The position numbers and the translations under genes were made by a program. The notes beneath the pieces were generated by a model, which did not search any database, was not told where the DNA came from, and saw nothing but the letters and a program-made list of their open reading frames with translations. A stretch of DNA of 64,000 nt from Pteria penguin (lineage: Eukaryota; Mollusca; Bivalvia; Pterioida; Pteriidae): NCBI GenBank assembly GCA_035048485.1, contig CM068585.1, forward strand, positions 17,713,501-17,777,500, in the 5' to 3' direction. Below are positions 53,601 through 62,810 of this stretch, piece by piece; the first letter of the stretch is position 1; each line of letters begins with the position of its first letter.

Positions 53601-56600
53601 GAAACCATGGGTAGCACTAATCTTAAGTTCCCAAGAAATGCCAGGAGGGTCAGAAATTGGTTTGTTATGTCTGTACTGCTTCTCAACATCTCAAAATTTC
53701 TGCCGAGGTACTCAGGCAGTGTCAATATTGACGTCACAATTACGAAAACAAAGGAAATTACGTGGTCAGAGAAAAAATTTGGTGGATGAGATATATCCCT
53801 ATAAAATTTTTAAACCAATCAAAATGTGTTTCATGTAAAATTATATGATATACCCCTGGCTACATGACTACCAGTACATTAAGACATTGTCGTGTACTTG
53901 ACCATATATCATTACTTTATAGTTTATTATATATGTAGATTCTCTTACTAAAAACATACATTTAAGTACAAGCAAATGACTTACATGTACTTCATTAAGT
54001 AAAACCAGAAATCTGACATGGTCACAAAGGGCCAAACCACTTGCTTGAACCAATGAAATTCATCAGGAGGTAAATGACTGAACGCTTACATAATTATCAT
54101 CTTAATACATAAGAATTTTAAATATATCTGTAATCTATAAAGCTAAAATAAAATCAAACAGAACCATAACTCTGACATAAACTGTCATTTCAATATTTCA
54201 AATTGCTCAACAACATATCATCAGTGATCCTCCTGGAAGACAATCCTTCCGAAGGCAAATGACTAGTGACGAGTTGCTTGCATAAGGTTTTCACTTTTCC
54301 AAATATAAAGCTGTAACTGATAACATCATACAGAGCCATACAGATGGGTACATGTTCATGTACAGTCTGTCATACCATTATATTCTACATCACTAGACAA
54401 GTTCACCTCATGTTTATATTTTTGTCCATGAAAACAGCAACACGTTATTTTAGTAACCAGATTGCAAATTTGGTGGTCACAGACACTTTGGCTTATAGCA
54501 AAGCTAATGGAAACTACCGGTAACACTGTAGTTTTATCAACAGTGACCTTGACCTTTAAAGAAAAATTGAAAATTACTGGACAGCCACTTTTTATTGATA
54601 AAATTTGAGTTTGAATGGTAAAATAAATCAGGGTAGTGGATGAAATTTCAGGAATCAATCGAAAAATTCTAATTAAAATTACTAAAATGACAGAATACTG
54701 AAATGTTTCAAGTTTGTATAGAAAATGTGAAGCTGAAAATATACAGAAATGCATTTAAAATTTACACTACCCTGTATACAGATTTACACGTCTCCAGGAA
54801 TAATGTTTGCAGAAACTACTTAGCTTATGTTTAATCAAAAGTAACTGAGACATATTTCCAGAAACAAAAATATCAAACAATGTTTATACAAAAATTAAAT
54901 ATGTCTTGTGTACTGAATTGGGTAAGAGGAGATCTTGAAATGTGGACGAAATAAATAAAAGGAAAAAAAAAACCCAAAAAATAAAAAGATGAGAAAAAAG
55001 AGTAAATTCAGTATACTGTGTGAAATACAGAGAGAGCATAGATTAAAGTGCCCTAGAGTGCTTAATGGCATTTTATCCTAAACTCAATAGGCTTCTGCTC
55101 ACATATGAATTAAGTCATCCTTCTGTTTAAGCTTGGTCGCTGTAGACACCATGGCTCAACAAAAATGTACTATTCTTAATAGTGACCAATACAACATGTA
55201 CTTATTTTAAATGCAAGTTGTTACTTTTACCCTTTAGACCAAAAAATAGATACTTAAAATAAGATAGACTTTTTCCTCCTTCATCATACATTGTAGGTTA
55301 ACCTTTTAGTGCAAGCCTAATGAACATAAAGCAAAATTTACACTAGTGTTAGCATTAATCACTTTTTACTACATACAAGCCATACATACATGTACCTATT
55401 TCATATACAATATGTACGCAAAAGTCATTCATGAAACCAAAGTACCGGTATGTTGTACCCTTATGAGGTTGTAATCTATCCAATTTGGAGAAGATAAATA
55501 CCTATCCGTATTGTAAAAGTTAATTTATATATAATTATATAACCCATATTATATAAGGAATATAATTTTTTATAATAATACATGTATAACTTGAATATGT
55601 TTAACTTTTCTCATTTTGTATTCAAGTTTGACTAATGTGACTTGTCTTGCCAGAACAAATGATTTGTCTAGTGTTAAGGTGTTGGTTGCTCGCATGGATT
55701 TGTTGGTACTACATGTAATTTGAGGCTTTAAGGGTTATTTTCCTCACTTTCAGTGATTTTATTTCACATGTATTGTACATGTGTATCAAGACATGGAAGC
55801 AATAGACAATCAAAATCACAAACTCAGGAGCATAAGCTGGGAATTTCAGTGCATGCTGGATCCCTAAAACACCTGTACTAGTAGATCTACTGTACTGCAA
55901 ATTTTTATCAAGGGCTGAAGTGGGCCTATATCACTCACCTGAGACATAGAAAACATTGCTCATAATGAAGCAGAGTGAAAATGTGTAAATACATGTATAC
56001 CCCTAAGGCTACTTTTTTTGAGATCTTAAAAAATTCATAAAAAATCCAAAATTAAAATTTTGTCACAATTCTTTCAAAAAAAAAAAAACAAAAAAAAAAA
56101 AAACCATTCCTTTACAATATTCTGGCTAAAATAAGCATTTCAGTGCATCAAAAGTCAACCACAGGAAAAGTATTGATGAAAACCATGCTATTATACATGA
56201 AAATTTTAAAGTCCAAAAAGATGTCCAAAAACACATAAAAAATTATTTATCTTATTTCAATAAAATGAACAAACTTTAAACATACATCCTTCTAGATCAC
56301 CCAGACACCATCATTATCCATATAGTGGTTCTGGAGAGAATTTTCAAAGAGGGGTACCACTGTCCTCAGAGACTACAATTTTTTTTTAGCCATGATGGCA
56401 CCACTTGTCAATGGATTTGGACCAAATGAACATATTTCATTACTTGGTAGAGAACCTATAGTGCTTCAACTATACCAAATTTCGGCAAAATCCTTCTAGT
56501 GATTCTGAAGAAGAAGTCGAAAATTTAAAGTTTACAAAAAACAAAAAACAGACAGACGACAGACAAAAAGTGATCAGAAAAAAAAGCTCACCGGAGTTTA

Positions 56601-59600
56601 GGTGAGCTGAAAACACAATGTAACCAATAAAAGTATGAGGGATCATTTTGGGGCACAATACTGCAATATCTTCGAACTGGTTTAGACAAAATCATGGTTC
56701 AATTCCTGAATTATGCAACATCCCATCAAATTTAGCACATGGTGCACTAAATCATCATACATTTTGATATCTAAATTTTCCCAAAACTTTTGTAAAAATG
56801 AAATGTCGGTTCCGGTTGAAATGTCATTTAGTTCTTTATTGTGACTTGTACTCTGTTAATGATAATCTCTGCACTATAAAAATATTTCCTATGACTTGCC
56901 TTACCAAAACAAATATGATTATGATTATATAAATGATTCAAATTACTCATGTAAGACAAGATCATGGTACATGTTTAAATGTAGGAGTCTGACACAACTT
57001 GATTAAAAAAAATGCCTCCTAAAAGGAAAATCAGCCTGCTGTTGAACATACAAACTTTCCAAATTCATTAAATGTAACGAGACAAATGTTCTTGTTCTTG
57101 TACATGTACATGTATAGAGTATTGCCCCTCTGTTACCAGTACATGGACAGTACCTGAAAATGCAAGTGGCAATCCTGTTCCTATGATTCTTGTTAAAATA
57201 ATACTGAACAAGCTGTAGCATATGCCTCCAATTTTAAAAATAAACCATTAAAAAGATAAAACATTTCAATTAAAATGGAAAATAATGTACCCATGGCTGG
57301 ATAATAATAATGAAAATGTAGGGTGGTGTACTTTGTATCAAGTAACAGACATTCAATATTGAATTTGTTTCTTTATTGTTTGATTTTTTATCCTTCTTAA
57401 GTTATAAAATTCTTGGTTTTCTCACATTCAATTATAACATTACAAATTTATCTTTCTCCCCAAACTCTCTACATGTATGCCCAGAATAATCTCTTAAGTA
57501 TGAAATTGGTTTTCAAAATAGGTACAAGTAAAGCAGATGAGTGCTCGCTATGCAATGCATTTAATTTGATTTTGGAGATTTTTATTGCATCTTAAAATTT
57601 TACAAAATGTGAGAAATGTATATGTGTAGTGGCACAGAGGTGACATGCATTACTTCTTTGTCTTGAGGGAACAACTTTTTATGTTATGGGAAAAACTTTT
57701 CATTTCGGGGGAACTTTTTATATCAAGGAAATCACCTTTTATCTTGAGGGAATGACTTTTCATCTTGAGGGAATGATTTACATGTATCTCAAGGGAACAA
57801 CAATTTTATCTTCAGGGAATGACTTTTTATCTTGAGGGAATGACCTTTTATCTCCAGGGAACAACTTATCAATTCGTTCCCTGGAGTTAATCAACCAATC
57901 AAATTGTTTGTATTATCTATCATTTATTATCATGGAAGATAGAGATGTAAATATATTTTGATTTATTTTGGAGAAGGGTTATCTTACAATCAAATTAGAA
58001 TTGTTACATTGCATGTTGGATGCACATGGCATTTCAATTTCTTTGCAGCATTTACATAGGATTTTCTGATTCTATGATCAGAAAAGGACAACCTATAGTG
58101 ATACATCCATCACTGAAGTCATTGATTTCATTTGAATGAAACACGTACATGTAACATAAAATCTGAATGGTTGACTATGTCATTCCCTACAGATAAAAGG
58201 TTGTTCCCACAAGATAAAAAAATTGTTTCCTCAAGATAAAATTGTTGTACTCTTGAGATAAAAAGTCGTTCCCTTGAGATAAAAAGTCATTCTCTTGAGA
58301 TAAAAAAGAGAGTAAAGTATGTCACCTCTGTGCCACCATACATGTACGTGTACAAATGTGATGGGAAGTGTCAGCTCTCGGAAAAGAACATGTATCGTCT
58401 GCAGGTCATTTGAAATGCAAGCACTTCTTTAATAACTAAACCAAATCTTTCCTAGCTCACATTTGGTACAACTTCACCTTAGTATGGAGAATCACCAAAA
58501 TAATGGGAATTCAACGAAATAACACTATAAATCACCAAAATAACAAATTTATCAACTGAAATAACATTTGTACATTGAAAGCAACCCCCACAAGTTATTA
58601 AAACAAGAGGCCCAAGTGGGCCTATATCGCTCACCTGAGTACCTAGATGATCAGTCATGCAGGAAGGTAGAAGTCAATTATTTTGGCATTACTGTGACTA
58701 AGTCAACACAAATGTTGAAAATTATTTCAGACCAGAAAAGAAAATAACACCACTTTTTTTGCACATCCATTCAGGTGATTCTGATATTAAGCATTTGCTT
58801 TGTCTCTGCAAGATGTCATTCAGGGCAACAAGTTACATGCAGTCATTTTCTTTAGGTGGGGCCTTTTGTTGACTGATTTAAAGTCTGGGTCATGAACAAC
58901 AATTGTTTCAAATATTGTCCAGATGCAACCTAAAATGGCCTAATTTCATATGTTGAGTGTTCAGAAACATCTAAAAATTTATTTAGATGTGTAAAGAAAT
59001 TTTAAAAAATTTGACCACAGCTGGATTTGAACCGCTACTCTCCATATTTTAATTACCAAGTGGTATACGATACACTTGTATGTGCCATTGTGAGACCTAT
59101 TGTTTAGACATAATGGCACCATTTGTTGACCAATTTGGATGAAATGTACAAATTGATAGAGGACCTATAGTACTTCATATATACCATGTTTCATTAAAAT
59201 CTTTCATGTGCTATAACAGCAGAAGTTAAAAATGTGAAGAATTGTCCCTATATACCCTCATTTGGAAGTCTCAACTTGACCAAATCCCCCCCCCCCTCCT
59301 CTTGGTGGCCATAGGGAAAAATCCCCTAACCCACCTCTAATGATTTAATGATGTATATAGTCTTTCATTTTTTCTTGTTACCCGAATGGCAGACACTTCA
59401 TACAATTTTTCATTATAAATAAGTAATATGGTCACAAAATTTATTATAATATAAAGTTTGAGTTATCTCTATTCATCATGATACCTGGCATGGTATACAT
59501 GTATCTGACGATCTGTGACCCTATCTATCATATTATACCGAAATATATTATTCTTTCTCATAAAAACTAAAAACGATGACCATACAACTCTTATTTCTGT

Positions 59601-60602
59601 GATTGTAGTGTTACTTTGGTGAATCCTTGTTATTTTGGTGATTCTACACACCACTGATGTTTACCTCCAGCAAAGCAGAAGTTAAAAATGTGAAGAATTG
59701 TCCCTATATACCCTCATTTGGAAGTCTCAACTTGACCAAATCCCCCCCCCCCCTCCTCTTGGTGGCCATAGGGAAAAATCCCCTAACCCACCTCTAATGA
59801 TTTAATGATGTATATAGTCTTTCATTTTTTCTTGTTACCCGAATGGCAGACACTTCATACAATTTTTCATTATAAATAAGTAATATGGTCACAAAATTTA
59901 TTATAATATAAAGTTTGAGTTATCTCTATTCATCATGATACCTGGCATGGTATACATGTATCTGACGATCTGTGACCCTATCTATCATATTATACCGAAA
60001 TATATTATTCTTTCTCATAAAAACTAAAAACGATGACCATACAACTCTTATTTCTGTGATTGTAGTGTTACTTTGGTGAATCCTTGTTATTTTGGTGATT
60101 CTACACACCACTGATGTTTACCTCCAGCAAATGCTCTAGTGTAACCAGCTTTGGGTGGCTGATTATCATAGATGATGATACCAGTCGCATTGAATCTCTT
60201 TATATTCTTGATTTTATCCTCAAATTCACATTCTCCTCGTTCTACCAACGCAATCCAGTTATGACTTTTTCCATTAATGATATCTCCACAAGCACTTCTA
60301 TTGTTACTTGAATTTGTTAATACATGTATAAGTTGACCGTTCGTTGACTTTTCACTTTTCGTTGCGTATTTGCCCATTTCTCTGGTCATAATCGAAGGTT
60401 TAGCATCAGAACCTTTATAATATGTGATATTCACTTTGGCAGCATAGTAAGCATTACCACTGACAGTTGCTGCTGTTTCATGATCACACAATATACTGTG
60501 AATACTGATAAAAACAAATACCACCATGTAGTAGGTCGTCGTGGGAAATGGCGACCTCCATTTTGAGAAAGTCGTCTGTCTGTTCCCGCACATTCCTTCC
60601 AT
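41282..60602 (-). CDS. RNF130: Goliath/RNF130-type PA-TM-RING E3 ubiquitin ligase, 6 exons, complete
   Basis: A single-pass membrane E3 ligase; family knowledge places these in the endosomal/secretory membrane, with the PA domain in the lumen and the RING in the cytosol to recruit E2 enzymes. Exons (minus): 60602-60122, 53172-52898, 47570-47499, 46943-46861, 42578-42476, 41647-41282; all GT-AG and in frame, 459 aa. Visible: hydrophobic signal segment (about 24-39), PA domain (about 55-200, [15 protein letters not shown] at 116-130), N-glycosylation sequons at 58, 97, 101 and 138, a TM segment (216-238), and a RING-H2 with C285, C288, C303, H305, H308, C311, C322 and C325 all present. The block [20 protein letters not shown] matches RNF130/goliath better, from memory, than RNF13 or RNF167. 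The human protein is about 419 aa. An in-frame TAA at 60606-60608 fixes the start. Confidence 0.95.
41648..42475. other. RNF130 intron 5
   Basis: AT-rich with many loosely repeated CTGATATTC / TCTGAATTTT-like phrases near 41690-41930, apparently decayed short tandem units. No gene. Confidence 0.5.
42476..42578 (-). CDS. RNF130: RNF130 coding exon 5 (RING, second half)
   Basis: [20 protein letters not shown] then [14 protein letters not shown]: the remaining zinc ligands and the E2-contacting tryptophan W315. If the following intron were retained, the frame would close after about 15 more codons, which would give a short-tailed isoform; there is no evidence that it is used. Confidence 0.96.
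42862..43765 (+). mobile_element. Old, diverged AGGCCCAAG-type element with insertion
   Basis: Start GGCCTTACATTGCTCATCTGAG and end GCACTTGAGTCTACAACTCTGG then TGAGCAAATA mirror the element's ends; GCATCCGCTCTGAAGAAGAA lies inside. A hairpin MITE (43040-43228) is inserted in it. It is far more diverged than the 45.0-kb copy. RNF130 intron 4. Confidence 0.6.
43040..43228. mobile_element. 189-bp MITE with 29-bp inverted ends
   Basis: Left arm 43040-43068 and right arm 43200-43228 are inverted copies with one mismatch (core ACAAAGATCTGGTGAAACCC). The loop is about 131 bp with no coding capacity. No target duplication could be read. Next to it (43229-43262) is the dispersed TTATTCCGCTTC repeat in inverted orientation. 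Confidence 0.85.
44270..44860. repeat. Diverged tandem units of ~130-150 bp
   Basis: About four loosely similar units, each with a GTCAAGGTCA-like motif, then ATGGTA/CTAATCAAAAGCTCTAGTC-like sequence and an ACTATTTAAAAGATAT-like end. Motif positions near 44282, 44415, 44560, 44690 and 44821. RNF130 intron 4. Confidence 0.5.
44956..46662 (+). mobile_element. AGGCCCAAG element, complete single-unit copy
   Basis: Clean 5' end ACAAGAGGCCCAAGTGGG and 3' end TTGAGCCTTTGGCTCAGG then TGAGCTAAAAAA, 1.7 kb, without the internal amplification of the 16.1-kb copy. Best reference copy in the window. It ends about 200 bp from RNF130 exon 4, inside intron 4. Confidence 0.88.
46861..46943 (-). CDS. RNF130: RNF130 coding exon 4 (RING, first half)
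   Basis: [17 protein letters not shown], then [10 protein letters not shown]: first three zinc ligands C285, C288 and C303. It ends two bases into codon 304; donor GTGAGT. Confidence 0.96.
47499..47570 (-). CDS. RNF130: RNF130 coding exon 3 (juxtamembrane)
   Basis: 24 codons: [20 protein letters not shown] then SGDR. This is the conserved basic helix between TM and RING in goliath-type ligases. Acceptor TTACAG, donor GTAAGC. Confidence 0.95.
47571..48350. other. RNF130 intron 2, nothing recognised
   Basis: AT-rich intron sequence between exon 3 and the hAT-type MITE. No exon or element ends seen. Confidence 0.5.
48351..48771. mobile_element. hAT-type MITE with 8-bp target duplication
   Basis: Ends TAGGGGTACAACGATAC and the inverted GTATCGTTGCACCCTTA, flanked by direct ATTACACA at 48343-48350 and 48772-48779. 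Eight-bp duplications are the hAT signature. Subterminal CGGTAC/GTACCG and ACGATACGATACG repeats are visible. 421 bp, no transposase. RNF130 intron 2. Confidence 0.93.
49181..50112 (+). mobile_element. Interspersed element with five ~150-170-bp internal units
   Basis: Begins CAAGAGCAACGCCAACGTAG, then CATATGC and a poly-C run; ends ATATGCCCCTCC, CTTTGAAGGGGGGCATAATA, so the ends pair. Internal units start at CTTGACCTAGATATC-like phrases near 49341, 49505, 49650, 49802 and 49974, each followed by ACCAAATATCAATTCAATAT and CTGAGATAATGAG-like blocks. No coding capacity. RNF130 intron 2. Confidence 0.75.
50113..51080. other. RNF130 intron 2, nothing recognised
   Basis: No gene or element boundary that I can support between the 49-kb element and the 587-bp array. 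Confidence 0.5.
51081..52676. repeat. 587-bp tandem array, 2.7 units
   Basis: Unit starts (ACTGATTATGGAGCATTCC) at 51081, 51668 and 52255, exactly 587 bp apart. The third copy stops at 52676 within CTATGCTAAAAATTTT. I see no differences between the copies. It ends about 220 bp from RNF130 exon 2, in intron 2. Confidence 0.96.
52898..53172 (-). CDS. RNF130: RNF130 coding exon 2 (PA end, transmembrane segment)
   Basis: Residues 161-252. [20 protein letters not shown] finishes the PA fold; [20 protein letters not shown] then begins the TM helix, followed by basic [17 protein letters not shown] at the cytosolic face. Donor GTAAGT, phase 0. Confidence 0.96.
53173..55906. other. RNF130 intron 1, left part
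   Basis: No coding exon recognised. The open frame near 53521-53838 has no family motif. Mostly AT-rich intron sequence. Confidence 0.5.
55907..56613 (+). mobile_element. Diverged AGGCCCAAG-type element, short
   Basis: Starts GGGCTGAAGTGGGCCTATAT then CACTCACCTGAG, and ends AGCTCACCGGAGTTTAGGTG then AGCTGAAAA. The same layout as the main family in 0.7 kb, with a different 3' hairpin sequence, so it is probably a separate subfamily. Confidence 0.75.
57629..58336. mobile_element. TIR element with subterminal minisatellites
   Basis: A perfect 18-bp terminal inverted repeat, GTGGCACAGAGGTGACAT, at 57629-57646 and inverted at 58319-58336. Just inside each end lies a run of about 25-bp units: TTTTATCTTGAGGGAATGAC-like at about 57660-57875 and the inverted form at about 58185-58310. 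The middle is unique AT-rich sequence without a coding frame. I could not read a target duplication. RNF130 intron 1. Confidence 0.85.
58604..59275 (+). mobile_element. AGGCCCAAG element, 5' part only
   Basis: Clean 5' end ACAAGAGGCCCAAGTGGG, about 670 bp of matching sequence to CTCATTTGGAAGTCT, then unrelated sequence beginning CAACTTGACC. The 3' half and hairpin are absent. Its last ~60 bp lie in the 456-bp tandem duplication. Confidence 0.8.
59218..60130. repeat. 456/457-bp tandem duplication reaching into RNF130 exon 1
   Basis: Copy 1 59218-59673 and copy 2 59674-60130 look identical except for one extra C in the poly-C run. The unit ends with CCTCCAGCAA, so copy 1 carries nine bases of exon 1 sequence plus its GTAAAC donor. 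The duplication is therefore younger than the 58.6-kb element insertion. Confidence 0.95.
60122..60602 (-). CDS. RNF130: RNF130 coding exon 1 (signal peptide, PA domain)
   Basis: Residues 1-160 and one base. Start ATG with A at -3 and G at +4, two codons after an in-frame stop. Hydrophobic [13 protein letters not shown] acts as the signal segment. The PA core includes [10 protein letters not shown]. Donor GTAAAC right after GCTGGAG. A partial copy of this exon end and donor is repeated 457 bp downstream. Confidence 0.95.
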
Positions 60603-61680
60603 ATTTTAACGATTGTGAGTCCAGTATTCGCTCAAAACATATGGTTTTCTGAATGTATCAAAGTCCAATGTTATAAATCCAGAATCAGACTCAAATATAT
60701 ATACGATTAGAACGTAGTATGTGGCAAAACATATATGGTTTCCTCGCCTTGTTTTCCATGCATAACATTAACATTGTTTTGATCCATGACGTCAATAATC
60801 ATGTGACCATTCAACTGAAGCGCCATCTGTAAATACAACTTCATGAATGAAATGAACGAGATAGTCTATGCAACATAAAATTGTGCAGAATGAAGACAAG
60901 GGTTTCAACTTTGATTATTTTTCACAACAAAATACAAGTTATCATTTATGATAATCTGATGAAAGTGGGTCAAACGGTCTACATTGTAACACGCTCGTCA
61001 CTGCATTCCTCCATGCTTATGTCTGTTTCGAAAACTTCTAGGTGTACACATGACACCCGATATCTTTTGACTCCCGTTAAACACTTAAAATCTTCTCATT
61101 CACCATAAGGCAAATACACAGTTTCTCACGTGACTAAATTTCATATCATGGTAAACAACTTCAGTAACGCATACCCTGTGTATCTCACACACACAGATAA
61201 CATACAGAATGTTAAAGAAATTTGTAAATGCATTATGCAAGACTAATGTAAAATGTGGCAGTAACCTGGTGGTGTTTCATACGTCATTGTGGCACTCACA
61301 GCAACGTAAAACGGCAGACATTCATCGACTCCTTGAAAGCAGATCCGAAGCTAAATAAACCAATATTCCCTACTATTAACCCACTTTTCATATCGGCGTT
61401 GTGTGGGGTTTGGTTCAAGAAGGTTTCATTCATAAAAACGTACAATTTGCATGAATCCGTCGAGATCAATCACCTCTGACGAAAATTAAACGCTGCACAT
61501 TGAACGAAAGGTGACTGCCCGTGGATGTTACAGATGTTAACATGATCAAACGGTTTAAGGATTTTTTTTTTAAATTTTGGCCCCATGTGTGCAATGAGTT
61601 TAATTTTTGTCAGTATAGGCCTAGAGGTTAAACTGCGAATCCCACACAGAACAAATAGTCAAGTTTTGGGGAATTAAATC
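60603..61680 (-). promoter_or_regulatory. RNF130 upstream region
   Basis: Putative 5' UTR and promoter by position. A CRE-like TGACGTCA lies at about 60787-60794 and a GCGCCATCTG at about 60821. The transcription start cannot be fixed. No other gene is seen here. Confidence 0.3.
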
Positions 61681-61695
61681 TCTCTCACCGATATA

Positions 61696-62133
61696 TTAGT
61701 TGATTGAATACTGTTTAACGTCACTCCAGGATTATTTCACGTATATGGTGACGGCATCCTCAGTTTAATTTAATATCTCATCCGAAAGACAGAACACCGG
61801 TACGTGTGCCTATGATGGGAGTCGAACCCGAGACTTTCCGGTCACAAAGCAGGCGTGGCCTAGTGGTACCGCGTCGGACTCCTGATCGGGAGGCAGGGGT
61901 TCGAGTCCCGCTCTTGTCATGTCGGTGTCATGTCTTTCGGATGAGACACGTTAAATATCCCTCACTGCTTCCGGTGGGTCCGTTGCAAAGGTCAAAATTT
62001 GTATGCCCCGCATCAGACAGATGCCGTCTCCATATACGTGAAATATTCGTGGTGTGACGTAAAACAAAAATCAATCAATCAATCAACCTTCCAGTCACAA
62101 GCAGAGCACCTCATCCACTGGGCCACACCGGCT
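61696..62133 (-). mobile_element. Outer tRNA-headed SINE, interrupted
   Basis: Same family as the SINEs at 5.9 and 21.4 kb, split by another SINE at 61853-62088. Target duplication TCTCACCGATATA at 61683-61695 and 62134-62146. The central part is also shortened by an internal deletion. Confidence 0.9.
61853..62088 (+). mobile_element. Inner tRNA-headed SINE nested in the outer copy
   Basis: Plus strand: A-box-like TGGCCTAGTGG, B-box-like GGTTCGAGTCCC, tail AATCAATCAATCAATCAA. It is flanked by TTCCGGTCACAAAGCAG (61836-61852) and its near copy TTCCAGTCACAAGCAG (62089-62104). The first few bases of the tRNA head are missing. This is not a functional tRNA gene. Confidence 0.92.
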
Positions 62134-62309
62134 TCTCACCGATATAAAATTTGTGGTGAGGGGTTGATGTGATACCAGGTACCTGGGAGAAATAAACATC
62201 TCCTGTTTGACTAGCCACACCCGCCTAAATGCCTTTTAAGTCACAAAGACTACACTTGAAATTTCAACACTGAACACGATATGAACGTGGACTAATACTG
62301 TACAGAAGG

Positions 62310-62810
62310 TGTCACAGCAACACAAAACAAGATATGAATGTACGTGGACTAATACTATACTGAAGTTGCCACAACCACACATCATAAAATAAGATTAACG
62401 CGGACTGTATAGAAGGTACCGCAGCCACACATTATACGATATGAACGTGGACTAACACTGTACAGAAGGTACCTGGCACAGCCATGATATATGAACGTGG
62501 ACTAACACTGTACAGAAGGTACCTGGCACAGCCATGAGATATGAACGTGGACTAACACTGTACAGAAGGTACCTGGCACAGCCATGAGATATGAATGTGG
62601 GCCAACACTGTACAGAAGGTACCTGGCACAGCCATGAGATATGAATGTGGGCCAACACTGTACAGAAGGTACCTGGCACAGCCATGAGATATGAATGTGG
62701 GCCAACACTGTACAGAGGGTGCCACAGCCATGAGATATGAATGTGGATTACTACTGTATAGAAGGTACCACAGTCATACACCATAAGATGTGGACGTGGA
62801 CTAGCACTGC
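62310..62810. repeat. 60-bp minisatellite
   Basis: Units read ATATGAACGTGGACTAACAC then TGTACAGAAGGTACCTGGCA and CAGCCATGAG. The central units (about 62430-62720) are regular at 60 bp. The flanking units vary more and read GGTACC(A/G)CAGCCACACA. It keeps long open frames on the minus strand only because the period is a multiple of three. Confidence 0.92.

Noticed and set aside
53521..53838. A 105-codon open frame as an alternative RNF130 exon or separate gene
   Set aside because: It is on the opposite strand to RNF130, has no recognisable domain, and composition like the surrounding intron.
59469..60111. Two identical 61-codon frames as a duplicated gene
   Set aside because: They are identical because the 456-bp intronic segment is duplicated; no protein features are seen.
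61853..61930. A tRNA gene, because of A-box and B-box-like sequences
   Set aside because: It is the head of a SINE with target duplications. The sequence does not close into a full cloverleaf that I can support.
62452..62784. A 110-codon repetitive open frame on the minus strand as a repeat protein
   Set aside because: The 60-bp minisatellite period is a multiple of three, so frames stay open by arithmetic. The peptide has no start context or family match.
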